DNA of 7,878 nucleotides from Chloroflexota bacterium (GTDB lineage: Bacteria > Chloroflexota > Limnocylindria > Limnocylindrales > CSP1-4): contig JAKAMV010000451.1 in assembly GCA_021812735.1 (NCBI GenBank), positions 1-7,878 of the forward strand. Direction: 5' to 3'. The notes below the pieces were generated by a model. It searched no databases. It saw only the letters and a program-made list of their open reading frames with translations, and had not been told where the DNA came from. Made by a program: the position numbers and the translations under genes. This document shows positions 1 to 5,911 of the stretch, piece by piece; the stretch's first letter is position 1; every line of letters starts with the position of its first letter.

Positions 1-522
1 TCCGATCTGGCCAAACTCACCGTCGCCGTCGGCTTGGCGGCGCTGGCAGCCGGCCTCGGCATCGGGTCCACGATGTCCGCCGCAAGCGGCGACGGGTTTC
101 TGGCCGGCTGGTCGTTCCTCGCCGGCCTGGGCGGCGGGTTCGCCTTCTCCACCGCCGCCTCGGCCGCCCTCGTCGAGTTGACGCCTGAGCGGAGCGGGGT
201 CGGCTCGGCGCTCCTGCAGGCCGTCAACAAGGTCGCCCCGGCCTTCGCGGCGGCAATCATGGGAAGCTTCCTCAACGCCGCGTACCAGGCCCAGGTCCAC
301 CTCACCGGTCTGCCTGCCGCTGCGGCGGCGGCAACCCAGGGCAGCGTCTTCGGTGGCCTCGCGGTCGCGCAGCGGCTTGGCTCGGCCGCCCACCTCGCGT
401 CGGTCCAGTCGTCCTTCGTGGCCGGCCTTGACGACGCGCTCCGGGTCGGGGCGACCGGCGTCGCCATCGGCGTCGTGGCCGCGCTCGCCTTCCTCCCGTC
501 GCGGCGCCGAGCCGCTCTGTGA
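1..522 (+). CDS. MFS drug-resistance transporter, DHA2/EmrB-QacA type (C-terminal part only)
   Basis: The reading frame is open from base 1, so only the last 173 residues are present. It probably exports drugs or other toxic compounds across the cytoplasmic membrane using the proton gradient. The fragment has Ala/Gly-rich hydrophobic helices at about residues 7-25 and 34-58. These are followed by the loop ELTPERSGVGSALLQAVNKV, which matches the 'P-E-R-x-G-x-G-S-A-L' segment that precedes a late helix in 14-TM DHA2 pumps. Next come GSFLNAAYQAQV, an amphipathic stretch, and a last helix (about 150-167) that ends in the basic tail PSRRRAAL. That order of loop, periplasmic segment and final helix with an arginine tail is usual for EmrB/QacA relatives. 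The substrate cannot be read from this part. The stop is TGA at 520-522, and the next gene starts 156 bases later on the same strand. Family confidence is good; subfamily confidence is moderate. Confidence 0.85.
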   Translation, partial: SDLAKLTVAVGLAALAAGLGIGSTMSAASGDGFLAGWSFLAGLGGGFAFSTAASAALVELTPERSGVGSALLQAVNKVAPAFAAAIMGSFLNAAYQAQVHLTGLPAAAAAATQGSVFGGLAVAQRLGSAAHLASVQSSFVAGLDDALRVGATGVAIGVVAALAFLPSRRRAAL

Positions 523-549
523 AAGCTACACGAACCACAGGTCTCGCCC

Positions 550-568
550 GGGCGCGTCTGCCGCGCCC
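550..568 (+). terminator. GC-rich hairpin after the MFS gene, possible terminator
   Basis: A perfect 7-bp inverted repeat (GGGCGCG at 550-556, CGCGCCC at 562-568) with a 5-nt loop lies 27 bases after the MFS stop. A weaker GGGC/GCCC stem follows at 570-580. There is no T run after it, so it is not a classic intrinsic terminator. High-GC bacteria often use such U-poor hairpins, and this one may end or attenuate transcription before the oleate hydratase gene. Confidence 0.4.
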
Positions 569-628
569 AGGGCCAAGCCCTTGCGAGGCCAGCGCGGCTT
601 CCGCCACGACCGAAGGCTGAGGAAGCCC

Positions 629-682
629 ATGTCCACCAAACCACTGGCCACAACGGCCCCTCGCAGAACGGAGAGCGTGTGA
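629..682 (+). CDS. 17-codon leader ORF overlapping the oleate hydratase start (tentative)
   Basis: ATG at 629 is preceded by a good Shine-Dalgarno sequence (GAGGAAG, 619-625) and encodes MSTKPLATTAPRRTESV. Its TGA (680-682) overlaps the GTG start of the oleate hydratase (679-681) as GTGA. This layout would allow translational coupling, with ribosomes that finish the short peptide restarting on the large gene. The alternative is that the peptide is the true N-terminus of the hydratase, joined by a frameshift or a sequencing error near 680. The peptide has no recognisable domain. The layout is clear in the sequence, but whether the peptide is made is unknown. Confidence 0.35.
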   Translation: MSTKPLATTAPRRTESV

Positions 683-2352
683 CGCACAAGGCATACATGA
701 TCGGCGCCGGACTCGGGAACCTGAGCGCGGCGGTCTACCTGATCCGAGACGGCAACTGGGCCGGCTCCGACATCACGCTGATGGGCATCGACCCGCACGG
801 CGCCAACGACGGGCAGGCGGCCGCCGAGTTCGAGGCCGAGTACGGCTACGGGCGCCTCGGCAACAGCCGGGGCTTTCTCAACCGGGGCGGCCGGATGCTC
901 AACGAGGAGACGTACGAGAACCTCTGGGACGTGCTCCGCACGATCCCGTCGCTCGAGCGCCCGGGCCTCTCGGTGACCGAGGAGATCTTCGAGTTCGACC
1001 ACGCGCACCCGACCCACGACGTCGGCCGGCTCATCGACGCGACGATCGGCGTCCGCGACCACGGACCCAACGACTACGAGCACATGCAGTTCAGCCAGCG
1101 AGATCGCTTCCTGCTCACCAAGCTAATGCTGATGCCCGAGTCCCGCGAGCGGGAGCTCGACGACATCAGCATCGCGGAGTGGTTCGCGAGCAGCCCCCAC
1201 CTCTTCACCACCAACTTCTGGTTCATGTGGAAGACGACGTTCGCCTTCCTCGAGGTCGACTCCGTCATGGAGCTCCGGCGCTACATGAACCGGATGATCC
1301 TCGAGTTCAGCCGGATCAACACGCTCGAGGGCGTGACGCGGACGCCGTACAACCAGTACGAGTCGGTGATCCTGCCGATGCGCGCCTGGCTCGCCGGCAA
1401 TGGCGTGAACTTCGTGAACAACCGCAAGGTCACGGCCTTCCAGTTCAAGGACACGCCGCTACGCGACGAGATCATCGTCACTGGCCTGCGCTTCGAGGAT
1501 GTCGCCACCGGCGAGACGGGCGTGATCGCCGTGGACGAGGACGACTTCGTCTTCGACACCAACGGCTCGATCACCGACAGCGCCGCGATCGGCGACATCG
1601 ACACGGCGATCACCGAGGACCACCGCTTCGGGCCGAGCGCCGAGCTGTGGCAGCAGGCGACGGAGCACTTCTACGGCCTGGGCCACCCGGAGAAGTTCTT
1701 CGGCGACCGCTCCCAGAGCGAGTGGCTCAGCTTCACGGTCACGACCGACAGCCATCTGCTGGTCAACGAGATCTCGCGGATCACCAAGCAGCTGCCGGGC
1801 AACGCGCTCAACACCTTCGTCGACTCGACGGCCTGCCTCTCGATCGTGGTCCACCACCAGCCCCACTACAAGGCGCAGAAGCCGAACGAGGGCGTGCTGT
1901 GGGGCTACTTCCTCTACCCGCGCCGATCCGGCGACTTCGTCAAGAAGCCGGCGATCGAGATGACCGGCCGCGAGATCCTGACCGAGCTGCTCGGCCACCT
2001 CGCGACGGCCGACAAGTCAGCCACGGGGATCGCCGCCAAGACCGACGAGATCGCGGCCTCGATCATCAACGTCATCCCGTGCCACATGCCGTACGCGAGC
2101 GCGATGTTCAACCGCCGCGCCGTGGGCGACCGGCCGGCCGTGGTGCCGGCCAACTCCAAGAACCTCGCGTTCATCAGCCAGTGGTGCGAGATGCCGTTCG
2201 ACATGGTGTTCACCGAGCAGTACTCGGTGCGCGCGGCGCAGGTCGCCGTGTACCACTTCCTGGGCATCTCGGAGGACCGGCTCACGCCGCTGCACCACTA
2301 CGAGAAGGACCCGCGCGTGATGACGAGGGCCGCGCGCACGATGTTCCGCTGA
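679..2352 (+). CDS. ohyA: Oleate hydratase (MCRA family, FAD-dependent)
   Basis: 557 aa. Oleate hydratases add water to the cis-9 double bond of unsaturated fatty acids such as oleate, giving 10-hydroxystearate. FAD has a mainly structural role. The FAD-binding fold is seen at once (GAGLGNLSAAVYLI, residues 9-22). Other family blocks are NRGGRMLNEETYENLWD (68-84), the FWFMWKTTFAF segment (180-190), RINTLEGVTRTPYNQYES (212-229) and, near the C-terminus, SQWCEMPFDMVFTEQYSVR. At residue 73 the canonical RGGREM motif reads RGGRML, so the acidic residue assigned as catalytic in the Elizabethkingia and Staphylococcus enzymes is Met here. From memory, the Rhodococcus erythropolis enzyme shows the same kind of change and is active, so this is probably a subfamily trait. 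The GTG start has GGAGAG at 670-675, and no other ATG, GTG or TTG lies in frame back to 523. In bacteria the enzyme is linked to detoxifying free unsaturated fatty acids. Confidence 0.95.
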   Translation: MTHKAYMIGAGLGNLSAAVYLIRDGNWAGSDITLMGIDPHGANDGQAAAEFEAEYGYGRLGNSRGFLNRGGRMLNEETYENLWDVLRTIPSLERPGLSVTEEIFEFDHAHPTHDVGRLIDATIGVRDHGPNDYEHMQFSQRDRFLLTKLMLMPESRERELDDISIAEWFASSPHLFTTNFWFMWKTTFAFLEVDSVMELRRYMNRMILEFSRINTLEGVTRTPYNQYESVILPMRAWLAGNGVNFVNNRKVTAFQFKDTPLRDEIIVTGLRFEDVATGETGVIAVDEDDFVFDTNGSITDSAAIGDIDTAITEDHRFGPSAELWQQATEHFYGLGHPEKFFGDRSQSEWLSFTVTTDSHLLVNEISRITKQLPGNALNTFVDSTACLSIVVHHQPHYKAQKPNEGVLWGYFLYPRRSGDFVKKPAIEMTGREILTELLGHLATADKSATGIAAKTDEIAASIINVIPCHMPYASAMFNRRAVGDRPAVVPANSKNLAFISQWCEMPFDMVFTEQYSVRAAQVAVYHFLGISEDRLTPLHHYEKDPRVMTRAARTMFR

Positions 2353-2362
2353 TCGCCCAGGT

Positions 2363-2404
2363 CTCCCGGTGGCGCTTGAGGTGCCTCGGCAACGCCTCCG
2401 GGAG
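2363..2404. terminator. Long imperfect hairpin in the convergent gap, probable bidirectional terminator
   Basis: Starting 11 bases after the oleate hydratase stop, CTCCCGG (2363-2369) pairs with CCGGGAG (2398-2404). After a T-T mismatch, GGCG (2371-2374) pairs with CGCC (2393-2396), and TTG (2376-2378) pairs with CAA (2390-2392). This gives about 14 bp in a 42-nt structure. It sits between two genes that converge (stops at 2352 on + and 2421 on -), where a bidirectional terminator is expected. There is no T tract on either side. Confidence 0.5.
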
Positions 2405-2420
2405 GTCAACCGGTTCCACC

Positions 2421-2597
2421 CTAGCGAGACGCGAGGAATTCGGCCAGCAGGGCGAGCACCGCCACCACGGTGGGTGCGCAGCACGCCGCCATCCACCACA
2501 TCGAGTGGTCGTGGTCAACGTTCGCGCGCCCCGGGCCTTGGGCGGCCGAAACGCCGTACGAAGGTGCCGAGGCGTTGCGCTGGTGATCGTGAGCCAT
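2421..2597 (-). CDS. Small His-rich single-TM protein with a CC motif (unknown function)
   Basis: 58 aa, read on the minus strand from ATG (2597-2595) to TAG (2423-2421). I do not recognise a named family. The N-terminus MAHDHQ and a second HDH cluster (residues 30-32) are followed by SMWWMAACCAP and then a hydrophobic helix (about 43-55) ending in ASR. His clusters before a Trp/Cys-rich start of a membrane helix resemble small metal-associated membrane peptides found beside metal or stress genes, but that is only a resemblance. Most codons end in G or C, as in the neighbouring genes, which supports real coding. The ribosome binding site is weak (a GGGG run about 7 bases upstream). The frame stays open upstream to an ATG at 2696, but that extension looks unlike coding sequence. 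The gene converges on the oleate hydratase gene and diverges from htpX. Confidence 0.55.
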   Translation of the reverse strand: MAHDHQRNASAPSYGVSAAQGPGRANVDHDHSMWWMAACCAPTVVAVLALLAEFLASR

Positions 2598-2794
2598 TGC
2601 GACCCCGTGGATCCAGTGCTGCTCGGGCTGAGTCAGCTTGGATCTCACGATGGGGGGCGTCGTTAGGACGATCCGGGATTCCGCTGAATCGGGCATGAGA
2701 ACGGGGTTGTTGGCGATTGGGACCAGGGAGTCCTTCTTGACCTCATCCAGCTCCGCCTCCGCGCCCAGACCCTCTCCGCCAGGGACCCTGTGAA

Positions 2795-2806
2795 CTGTCG
2801 AGACAG
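2795..2806. repeat. Short inverted repeat CTGTC-GA-GACAG, possible operator
   Basis: Two perfect 5-bp arms around a 2-base centre lie about 110 bases before the chosen htpX start, in the divergent gap. The size suits a dimeric regulator. A repeat this short can arise by chance, so the call is weak. Confidence 0.25.
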
Positions 2807-2844
2807 CACCGCCGGACTGCAGAGGCGCGCACTCTCAGCGGCTG

Positions 2845-2867
2845 CTCACTCTCATCTCAGGGGTGAG
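2845..2867 (+). repeat. Inverted repeat just upstream of htpX
   Basis: CTCACTC (2845-2851) can pair with GGGTGAG (2861-2867), with one G-T wobble and a 9-nt loop. The 3' arm includes the alternative GTG start at 2863. The repeat may be an operator or an mRNA hairpin that hides that start; chance is also possible. Confidence 0.25.
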
Positions 2868-2913
2868 GGCGAGCCTGGTCCTATGCAAACACCCTCCTCA
2901 ATCCCGGCATAGC

Positions 2914-3837
2914 ATGGCTAGCCGAATGGTGCGGCGTACCGGTGGCCGGACCCTCCCGGGCGACCCCGGGCTCACGGTCCGGATGGGCGTCACCGTCCTT
3001 CTCCTCGCCGCCGTGTACGCGGTCCTCGTGGCCGTGCTCTGGGCCGCCGGCGGGAGCTTCGTGCTGATCGGCGCCGTGGTCGCGGGGCTGGCCGTGGTGC
3101 AGTACTTCTACTCTGACCGCCTCGTGCTCGCCGCGATGGGGGCGCGCGAGGTGTCGCGCGCCGAGGCGCCCGACCTCGTGGACCGCGTCGGCCGCCTCGC
3201 GGCGCAGTTCGACCTCCCGGTCCCCCGTGTCGCGATCATCGAATCCGATGTCCCCAACGCGCTCGCGACGGGGCGCGACCCCAACCACTCGGTCGTCGCG
3301 GTCACCACGGGGATCCTGCGCCGGCTCGACGGTCCCGAGCTCGACGCGGTGCTCGCTCACGAGCTCAGCCACGTCCTCCACCGCGACGCGGCAGTCCTGA
3401 CGATGGCCGCGGTCTTCGCCACGGTCGCCTCGTTCATCGTCCAGATGGGGTTCTGGCTGGGCCTCGGGCGCGGCGAGGACCGTGACGGCGAGGGCCGCCC
3501 GAGCATCGTGGTCGTGTACCTCGTCTCGCTCGGCGTCTGGCTCGTCAGCTTCGTCCTGATCCGCGCGCTGTCGCGCTACCGCGAGCTGGCCGCCGACCGC
3601 GGCTCGGCCGTGGTCACTGGCGCGCCGTCCGACCTGGCGTCGGCGCTGGTCAAGATCAGCGGGTCGCTGGGCCGGATCCCGGACGCCGACCTGCGCACGG
3701 TGGAGCCCGGCGCCGCCCTTCTCATCGTGCCGGCCTTCAGCCGCCAGTCGCTGGCCGGGCTCCTGTCCACCCACCCCTCGCTCGAGGCCCGCCTCGATCA
3801 GCTCCGGCGGCTCGAGGCCGCGGAGCTCGCACGATGA
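2914..3837 (+). CDS. htpX: HtpX-like M48 family membrane zinc metalloprotease
   Basis: 307 aa from ATG 2914. HtpX proteases cleave misfolded or damaged proteins in the cytoplasmic membrane. The zinc site is complete: HELSH (H149, E150, H153) and the third ligand E224 in SRYRELAAD. Membrane helices lie at about 24-43, 48-64, 160-183 and 198-218, which is the usual HtpX plan of two N-terminal helices and two after the HExxH motif. The length fits the family (about 280-300 aa). The start is uncertain. GTG 2863 would add 17 residues (MRASLVLCKHPPQSRHS) that look unlike protein, and ATG 2926 would remove four. None of these has a strong ribosome binding site. The TGA (3835-3837) overlaps the ATG of pspAB as ATGA, so the two are probably coupled. 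HtpX next to PspA fits a membrane quality-control role. Confidence 0.93.
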   Translation: MASRMVRRTGGRTLPGDPGLTVRMGVTVLLLAAVYAVLVAVLWAAGGSFVLIGAVVAGLAVVQYFYSDRLVLAAMGAREVSRAEAPDLVDRVGRLAAQFDLPVPRVAIIESDVPNALATGRDPNHSVVAVTTGILRRLDGPELDAVLAHELSHVLHRDAAVLTMAAVFATVASFIVQMGFWLGLGRGEDRDGEGRPSIVVVYLVSLGVWLVSFVLIRALSRYRELAADRGSAVVTGAPSDLASALVKISGSLGRIPDADLRTVEPGAALLIVPAFSRQSLAGLLSTHPSLEARLDQLRRLEAAELAR

Positions 3838-4553
3838 GCCTGCTCGACGCCCTGCTCGGCCGCACGCGGCCTGAGCGGTCGCGCGACGAGCAGCTCGTCG
3901 CGCTCTCGTCGGCTGCCATCACCCTCGGCGCCGAGCTCGGCCTCCAGGCGAGCGGGCAGGCCGGGATCGTGATCCGGCCGATCGACACGCAGGCGTACCG
4001 CGACGCCGACGCCGACCTTTCGCGGCTCCTCGACCTGGCGGGCCGCGAGACGGGTGCAACGGTCACGCGGCGGTCGGACGCCTACGGTTACGCATGGGTG
4101 GTCGTCACAGATCCTGAGCTGGCAGACCTCGTGGCCAACGCCTACCAGATCAGCATCGAGCTGCGCGACGCCGGCTTCGGTGACCAGGTGCTCTCGGCGG
4201 CCTTCGGGTTCCGCGACGCGGCAGGACGCCCGGCGTACCTGCTCTACAACTTCAAGCGCGCCGCGTTCTACCCGTTCGTGCCCGGCCCGGGCGACGGCGC
4301 GCGCGACAACGCCCGCGAGCTCCAGCTCGCTGCGGCCCTGGGCCGCGAGATGCCGGTCGAGCCCGACCAGGCGCGCTGGTACCCCATGTGGGGCATGCCC
4401 CTCGACGGGGCGCCCGGGGCCACGTCCGCGGCCGGGCGGCACGACGACCACCCGGCCGTGGACACGCCGCCCGGCGCCCCACGGCGGCCGGGCGAGCAGG
4501 AGCCCGGCCACCCCGATCACTCCGAGCACCGTCACCACGGCGGCTGCTGCTGA
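3834..4553 (+). CDS. pspAB: PspA-associated protein PspAB with a His/Cys-rich C-terminal tail
   Basis: 239 aa. PspAB is a family defined by its genomic link with PspA and HtpX; its biochemical role is not established, and it is presumed to act in the membrane-stress response. Family landmarks are YGYAWVVVTDPELADLV (residues 84-100), LRDAGFGDQVLSAAFGF (110-126), YLLYNFKRAAFYPFVPG (135-151), RDNARELQL (157-165) and LGREMPVEPDQARWYPMWGM (169-188). The protein has no signal peptide or membrane helix, so it should be cytosolic. Residues 201-239 form an extra low-complexity tail with seven His (203, 206, 226, 229, 232, 234, 235) and a final GGCC. The tail looks like a metal-binding extension and, as far as I know, is not part of the core family. 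The ATG overlaps the htpX stop by 4 bases. pspA follows after a 23-base gap. Confidence 0.85.
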   Translation: MSLLDALLGRTRPERSRDEQLVALSSAAITLGAELGLQASGQAGIVIRPIDTQAYRDADADLSRLLDLAGRETGATVTRRSDAYGYAWVVVTDPELADLVANAYQISIELRDAGFGDQVLSAAFGFRDAAGRPAYLLYNFKRAAFYPFVPGPGDGARDNARELQLAAALGREMPVEPDQARWYPMWGMPLDGAPGATSAAGRHDDHPAVDTPPGAPRRPGEQEPGHPDHSEHRHHGGCC

Positions 4554-4561
4554 CCCCCGAC

Positions 4562-4570
4562 AAGGAAAGG
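4562..4570 (+). promoter_or_regulatory. Ribosome binding site of pspA
   Basis: AAGGAAAGG ends 6 bases before ATG 4577. It is the strongest Shine-Dalgarno sequence in the operon and fixes the pspA start. It suggests pspA is translated at a higher level than its coupled neighbours, which fits a structural protein needed in many copies. Confidence 0.7.
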
Positions 4571-4576
4571 AATGCC

Positions 4577-5296
4577 ATGGGACTCTTCAACCGCACCAAG
4601 ACCATCGTTGAGGCCAAGCTAACCGCCATCGTCGGCGCCGCCGAGGACCCCCGCGAGACGCTTGACCTGTCCTACGAGAAGCAGCGCGACATGCTCCGCG
4701 AGGTGCAGCGCGGCCTGATCGAGGTCACGACCGCCAAGCGCCGACTCCAGCTCCAGCTCGCGCAGCTCGAGGCGAGCGTCAGGACTGCCGACGACCAGGC
4801 GCGCCAGGCGGTGGCCGCCGGGCGGGACGACCTGGCGCGGGCCGCCCTCGAGCGCAAGCAGGTCCTGGCGGGCCAGCAGGCCGCCCTCGAACAGCAGGTT
4901 GCCGACGTCCAGGCGCAGCAGGACAAGCTCACCGCCGCCGAGGCGCGCCTGTCGGCCAAGATCGAGGCCTTCCGGAACCAGAAGGAGGTGATCAAGGCCC
5001 AGTACTCGGCGTCGGAGGCCGAGGTCAGAATCGGCGAGGCCTTCACCGGCGTCTCCGAGGAGATGGCGGACGTCGGGCTCGCGGTGGACCGCGCCACCGC
5101 CAAGACCCAGGAGATGCAGGCCAGGGCGGGCGCGATCGACGAGCTGGTCGCCTCGGGCGCCCTCGACGACGTCTCCGCCGCTGCCGATCCCGTGCAGGCG
5201 GAGCTCGAGCGGACGACGCGGACGGCGTCGGTCGAGGCGGAGCTCACCGCCCTGAAGGGCGCGGCGACGGCAGCCGCCGGAGGGACGGCCCGATGA
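4577..5296 (+). CDS. pspA: Phage shock protein A (PspA/IM30, ESCRT-III superfamily)
   Basis: 239 aa. PspA binds the inner face of a damaged cytoplasmic membrane, forms large rods or scaffolds and limits proton leakage. The N-terminal helix MGLFNRTKTIVEAKLTAIVG matches the amphipathic membrane-binding helix. The motif AEDPRETLDLSYEKQRDML (residues 21-39) is the typical PspA 'DP...' block. A long coiled coil rich in Gln, Ala, Arg and Glu covers about 30-190. The C-terminus (about 200-239) is Ala/Glu-rich and ends in a flexible Gly/Ala tail. The length is close to that of E. coli PspA (222 aa). The start is set by a strong ribosome binding site. The stop TGA (5294-5296) overlaps the ATG of pspAA. 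No pspB, pspC or pspF gene is seen, so regulation must differ from the enterobacterial system; PspAA and PspAB are the likely partners. Confidence 0.95.
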   Translation: MGLFNRTKTIVEAKLTAIVGAAEDPRETLDLSYEKQRDMLREVQRGLIEVTTAKRRLQLQLAQLEASVRTADDQARQAVAAGRDDLARAALERKQVLAGQQAALEQQVADVQAQQDKLTAAEARLSAKIEAFRNQKEVIKAQYSASEAEVRIGEAFTGVSEEMADVGLAVDRATAKTQEMQARAGAIDELVASGALDDVSAAADPVQAELERTTRTASVEAELTALKGAATAAAGGTAR

Positions 5297-5574
5297 TCGT
5301 GCGGATCCTCAACGACGGCCAGTACCGCGTCGACGACGAGCACGCCGCCCACCTCAATGCGATCGACGAGCGGCTCGGCGCGGCGGTGGACCGCGGCGAC
5401 CACTCCGCCTACCACGAGGACCTTGCGCGGCTGGTCCACCTGGTCCGCATCCACGGAACGAGGCTCGAGCCGGGGGAGCTGGTCGGCTCGGACGCGGTGC
5501 TCCCGCCGCCCGACGCCTCCCTGGACGAGGTCCGCGCCCTGATGGGTGCGGACGGGCTCGTGCCCGGACGCTGA
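5293..5574 (+). CDS. pspAA: PspA-associated protein PspAA
   Basis: 93 aa. PspAA is a small domain usually encoded directly after pspA in Actinobacteria, Chloroflexi and some archaea. It is thought to act as a PspA partner, but its mechanism is not established. The family features are clear: the start MIVRILNDGQYRVDDEH, a helical middle with the Asp/His-rich segment DRGDHSAYHEDLARLVHLVR, then GTRLEPGELVGSDAVLPPPD and the end SLDEVRALMGADGLVPG. It has no membrane helix. ATG 5293 overlaps the pspA stop as ATGA, which points to translational coupling. The next gene starts one base after its stop. I am confident of the family and less sure of the exact role. Confidence 0.9.
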   Translation: MIVRILNDGQYRVDDEHAAHLNAIDERLGAAVDRGDHSAYHEDLARLVHLVRIHGTRLEPGELVGSDAVLPPPDASLDEVRALMGADGLVPGR

Positions 5575-5575
5575 G

Positions 5576-5911
5576 GTGTCGCGGCGCTCGGGCCTCCTCC
5601 TCGCCGGGGGCGCGATCCTCGGCCTGGCGCTGGCCGGGGTCGTCTGGGGCGCCGTTCTGGGCGTCGCGACCCTGCTGGTCGCCGTCCTGGTCTCCGGCCT
5701 CGTCGGCCAATTGCTCCTCGGCGGCCGCGCGGACCCCGCCCGGATCCTCGTTGCCGGCGCCGTCGGCGCCGTCCTCGGGACCGTGCTGCCTCGCATGGCG
5801 GGGTGGCCGGCACTGCTGAGCATCGGCGGGGTCCCGGTGCTCTGGTCGGTCGCAGGGGCCGTGGTCGTCCTCGCCGCCCTGCGGCTCAGCCCCGGCGCGC
5901 GGGCGCGATGA
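5576..5911 (+). CDS. Small membrane protein, GlsB/YeaQ/YmgE-like
   Basis: 111 aa from GTG 5576, one base after the pspAA stop. It is almost entirely hydrophobic, with helices at about 7-27, 28-48, 56-72 and 85-102 and a short basic C-terminus (SPGARAR). The middle segment GLVGQLLLGGRADPARILVAGAVGAVLG is shaped like the transglycosylase-associated (GlsB/YeaQ/YmgE) stress membrane proteins, which have 'G-x-GA-x-x-G' repeats. Similarity is by pattern only, so the family call is moderate. An in-frame ATG at 5546 lies inside pspAA and would add ten residues; GTG 5576 fits the spacing better. Its place at the end of the Psp cassette suggests a membrane partner or anchor of the stress response, perhaps standing in for the missing PspB/PspC; that is inference. 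Its TGA (5909-5911) overlaps an ATG at 5908. Confidence 0.7.
   Translation: MSRRSGLLLAGGAILGLALAGVVWGAVLGVATLLVAVLVSGLVGQLLLGGRADPARILVAGAVGAVLGTVLPRMAGWPALLSIGGVPVLWSVAGAVVVLAALRLSPGARAR

Larger units (their letters stand above)
2598..2913. promoter_or_regulatory. Divergent intergenic region upstream of the Psp operon
   Basis: No convincing gene lies here. The base composition looks less GC-rich than in the flanking genes. The region should hold the promoters for the small minus-strand gene and for the htpX-pspAB-pspA-pspAA operon. A TTGACC (2737-2742) resembles a -35 box but has no good -10 partner 16-18 bases on. TATGCA at 2882-2887 and TAGCAT around 2912 are the only -10-like hexamers near the htpX start. 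Two inverted repeats are listed separately. Confidence 0.5.

Noticed and set aside
1179..2666. Plus-strand open frame of 495 codons overlapping the oleate hydratase in another frame
   Set aside because: Arg/Pro/Gly/Asp-rich shadow frame without hydrophobic core or motif; the oleate hydratase frame explains the sequence.
2598..2696. 33-residue N-terminal extension of the small minus-strand protein
   Set aside because: Composition is unlike the rest of the protein, the bases are less GC-biased at third positions, and the HDH-containing start at 2597 is more natural.
2881..3774. Minus-strand open frame of 297 codons opposite htpX
   Set aside because: The product is a low-complexity Asp/Arg/Glu/His-rich sequence that mirrors htpX codons; htpX has a full HELSH protease signature.
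4388..4576. Upstream in-frame extension of pspA to 4388
   Set aside because: The extension overlaps the pspAB coding sequence, is Arg/Gly-rich, and the strong ribosome binding site at 4562-4570 points to ATG 4577.
4672..5823. Minus-strand open frame of 383 codons opposite pspA-pspAA
   Set aside because: It is rich in Ser, Arg, Ala and Pro with no domain, lies opposite three well-supported genes, and long antisense frames are expected at this GC content.
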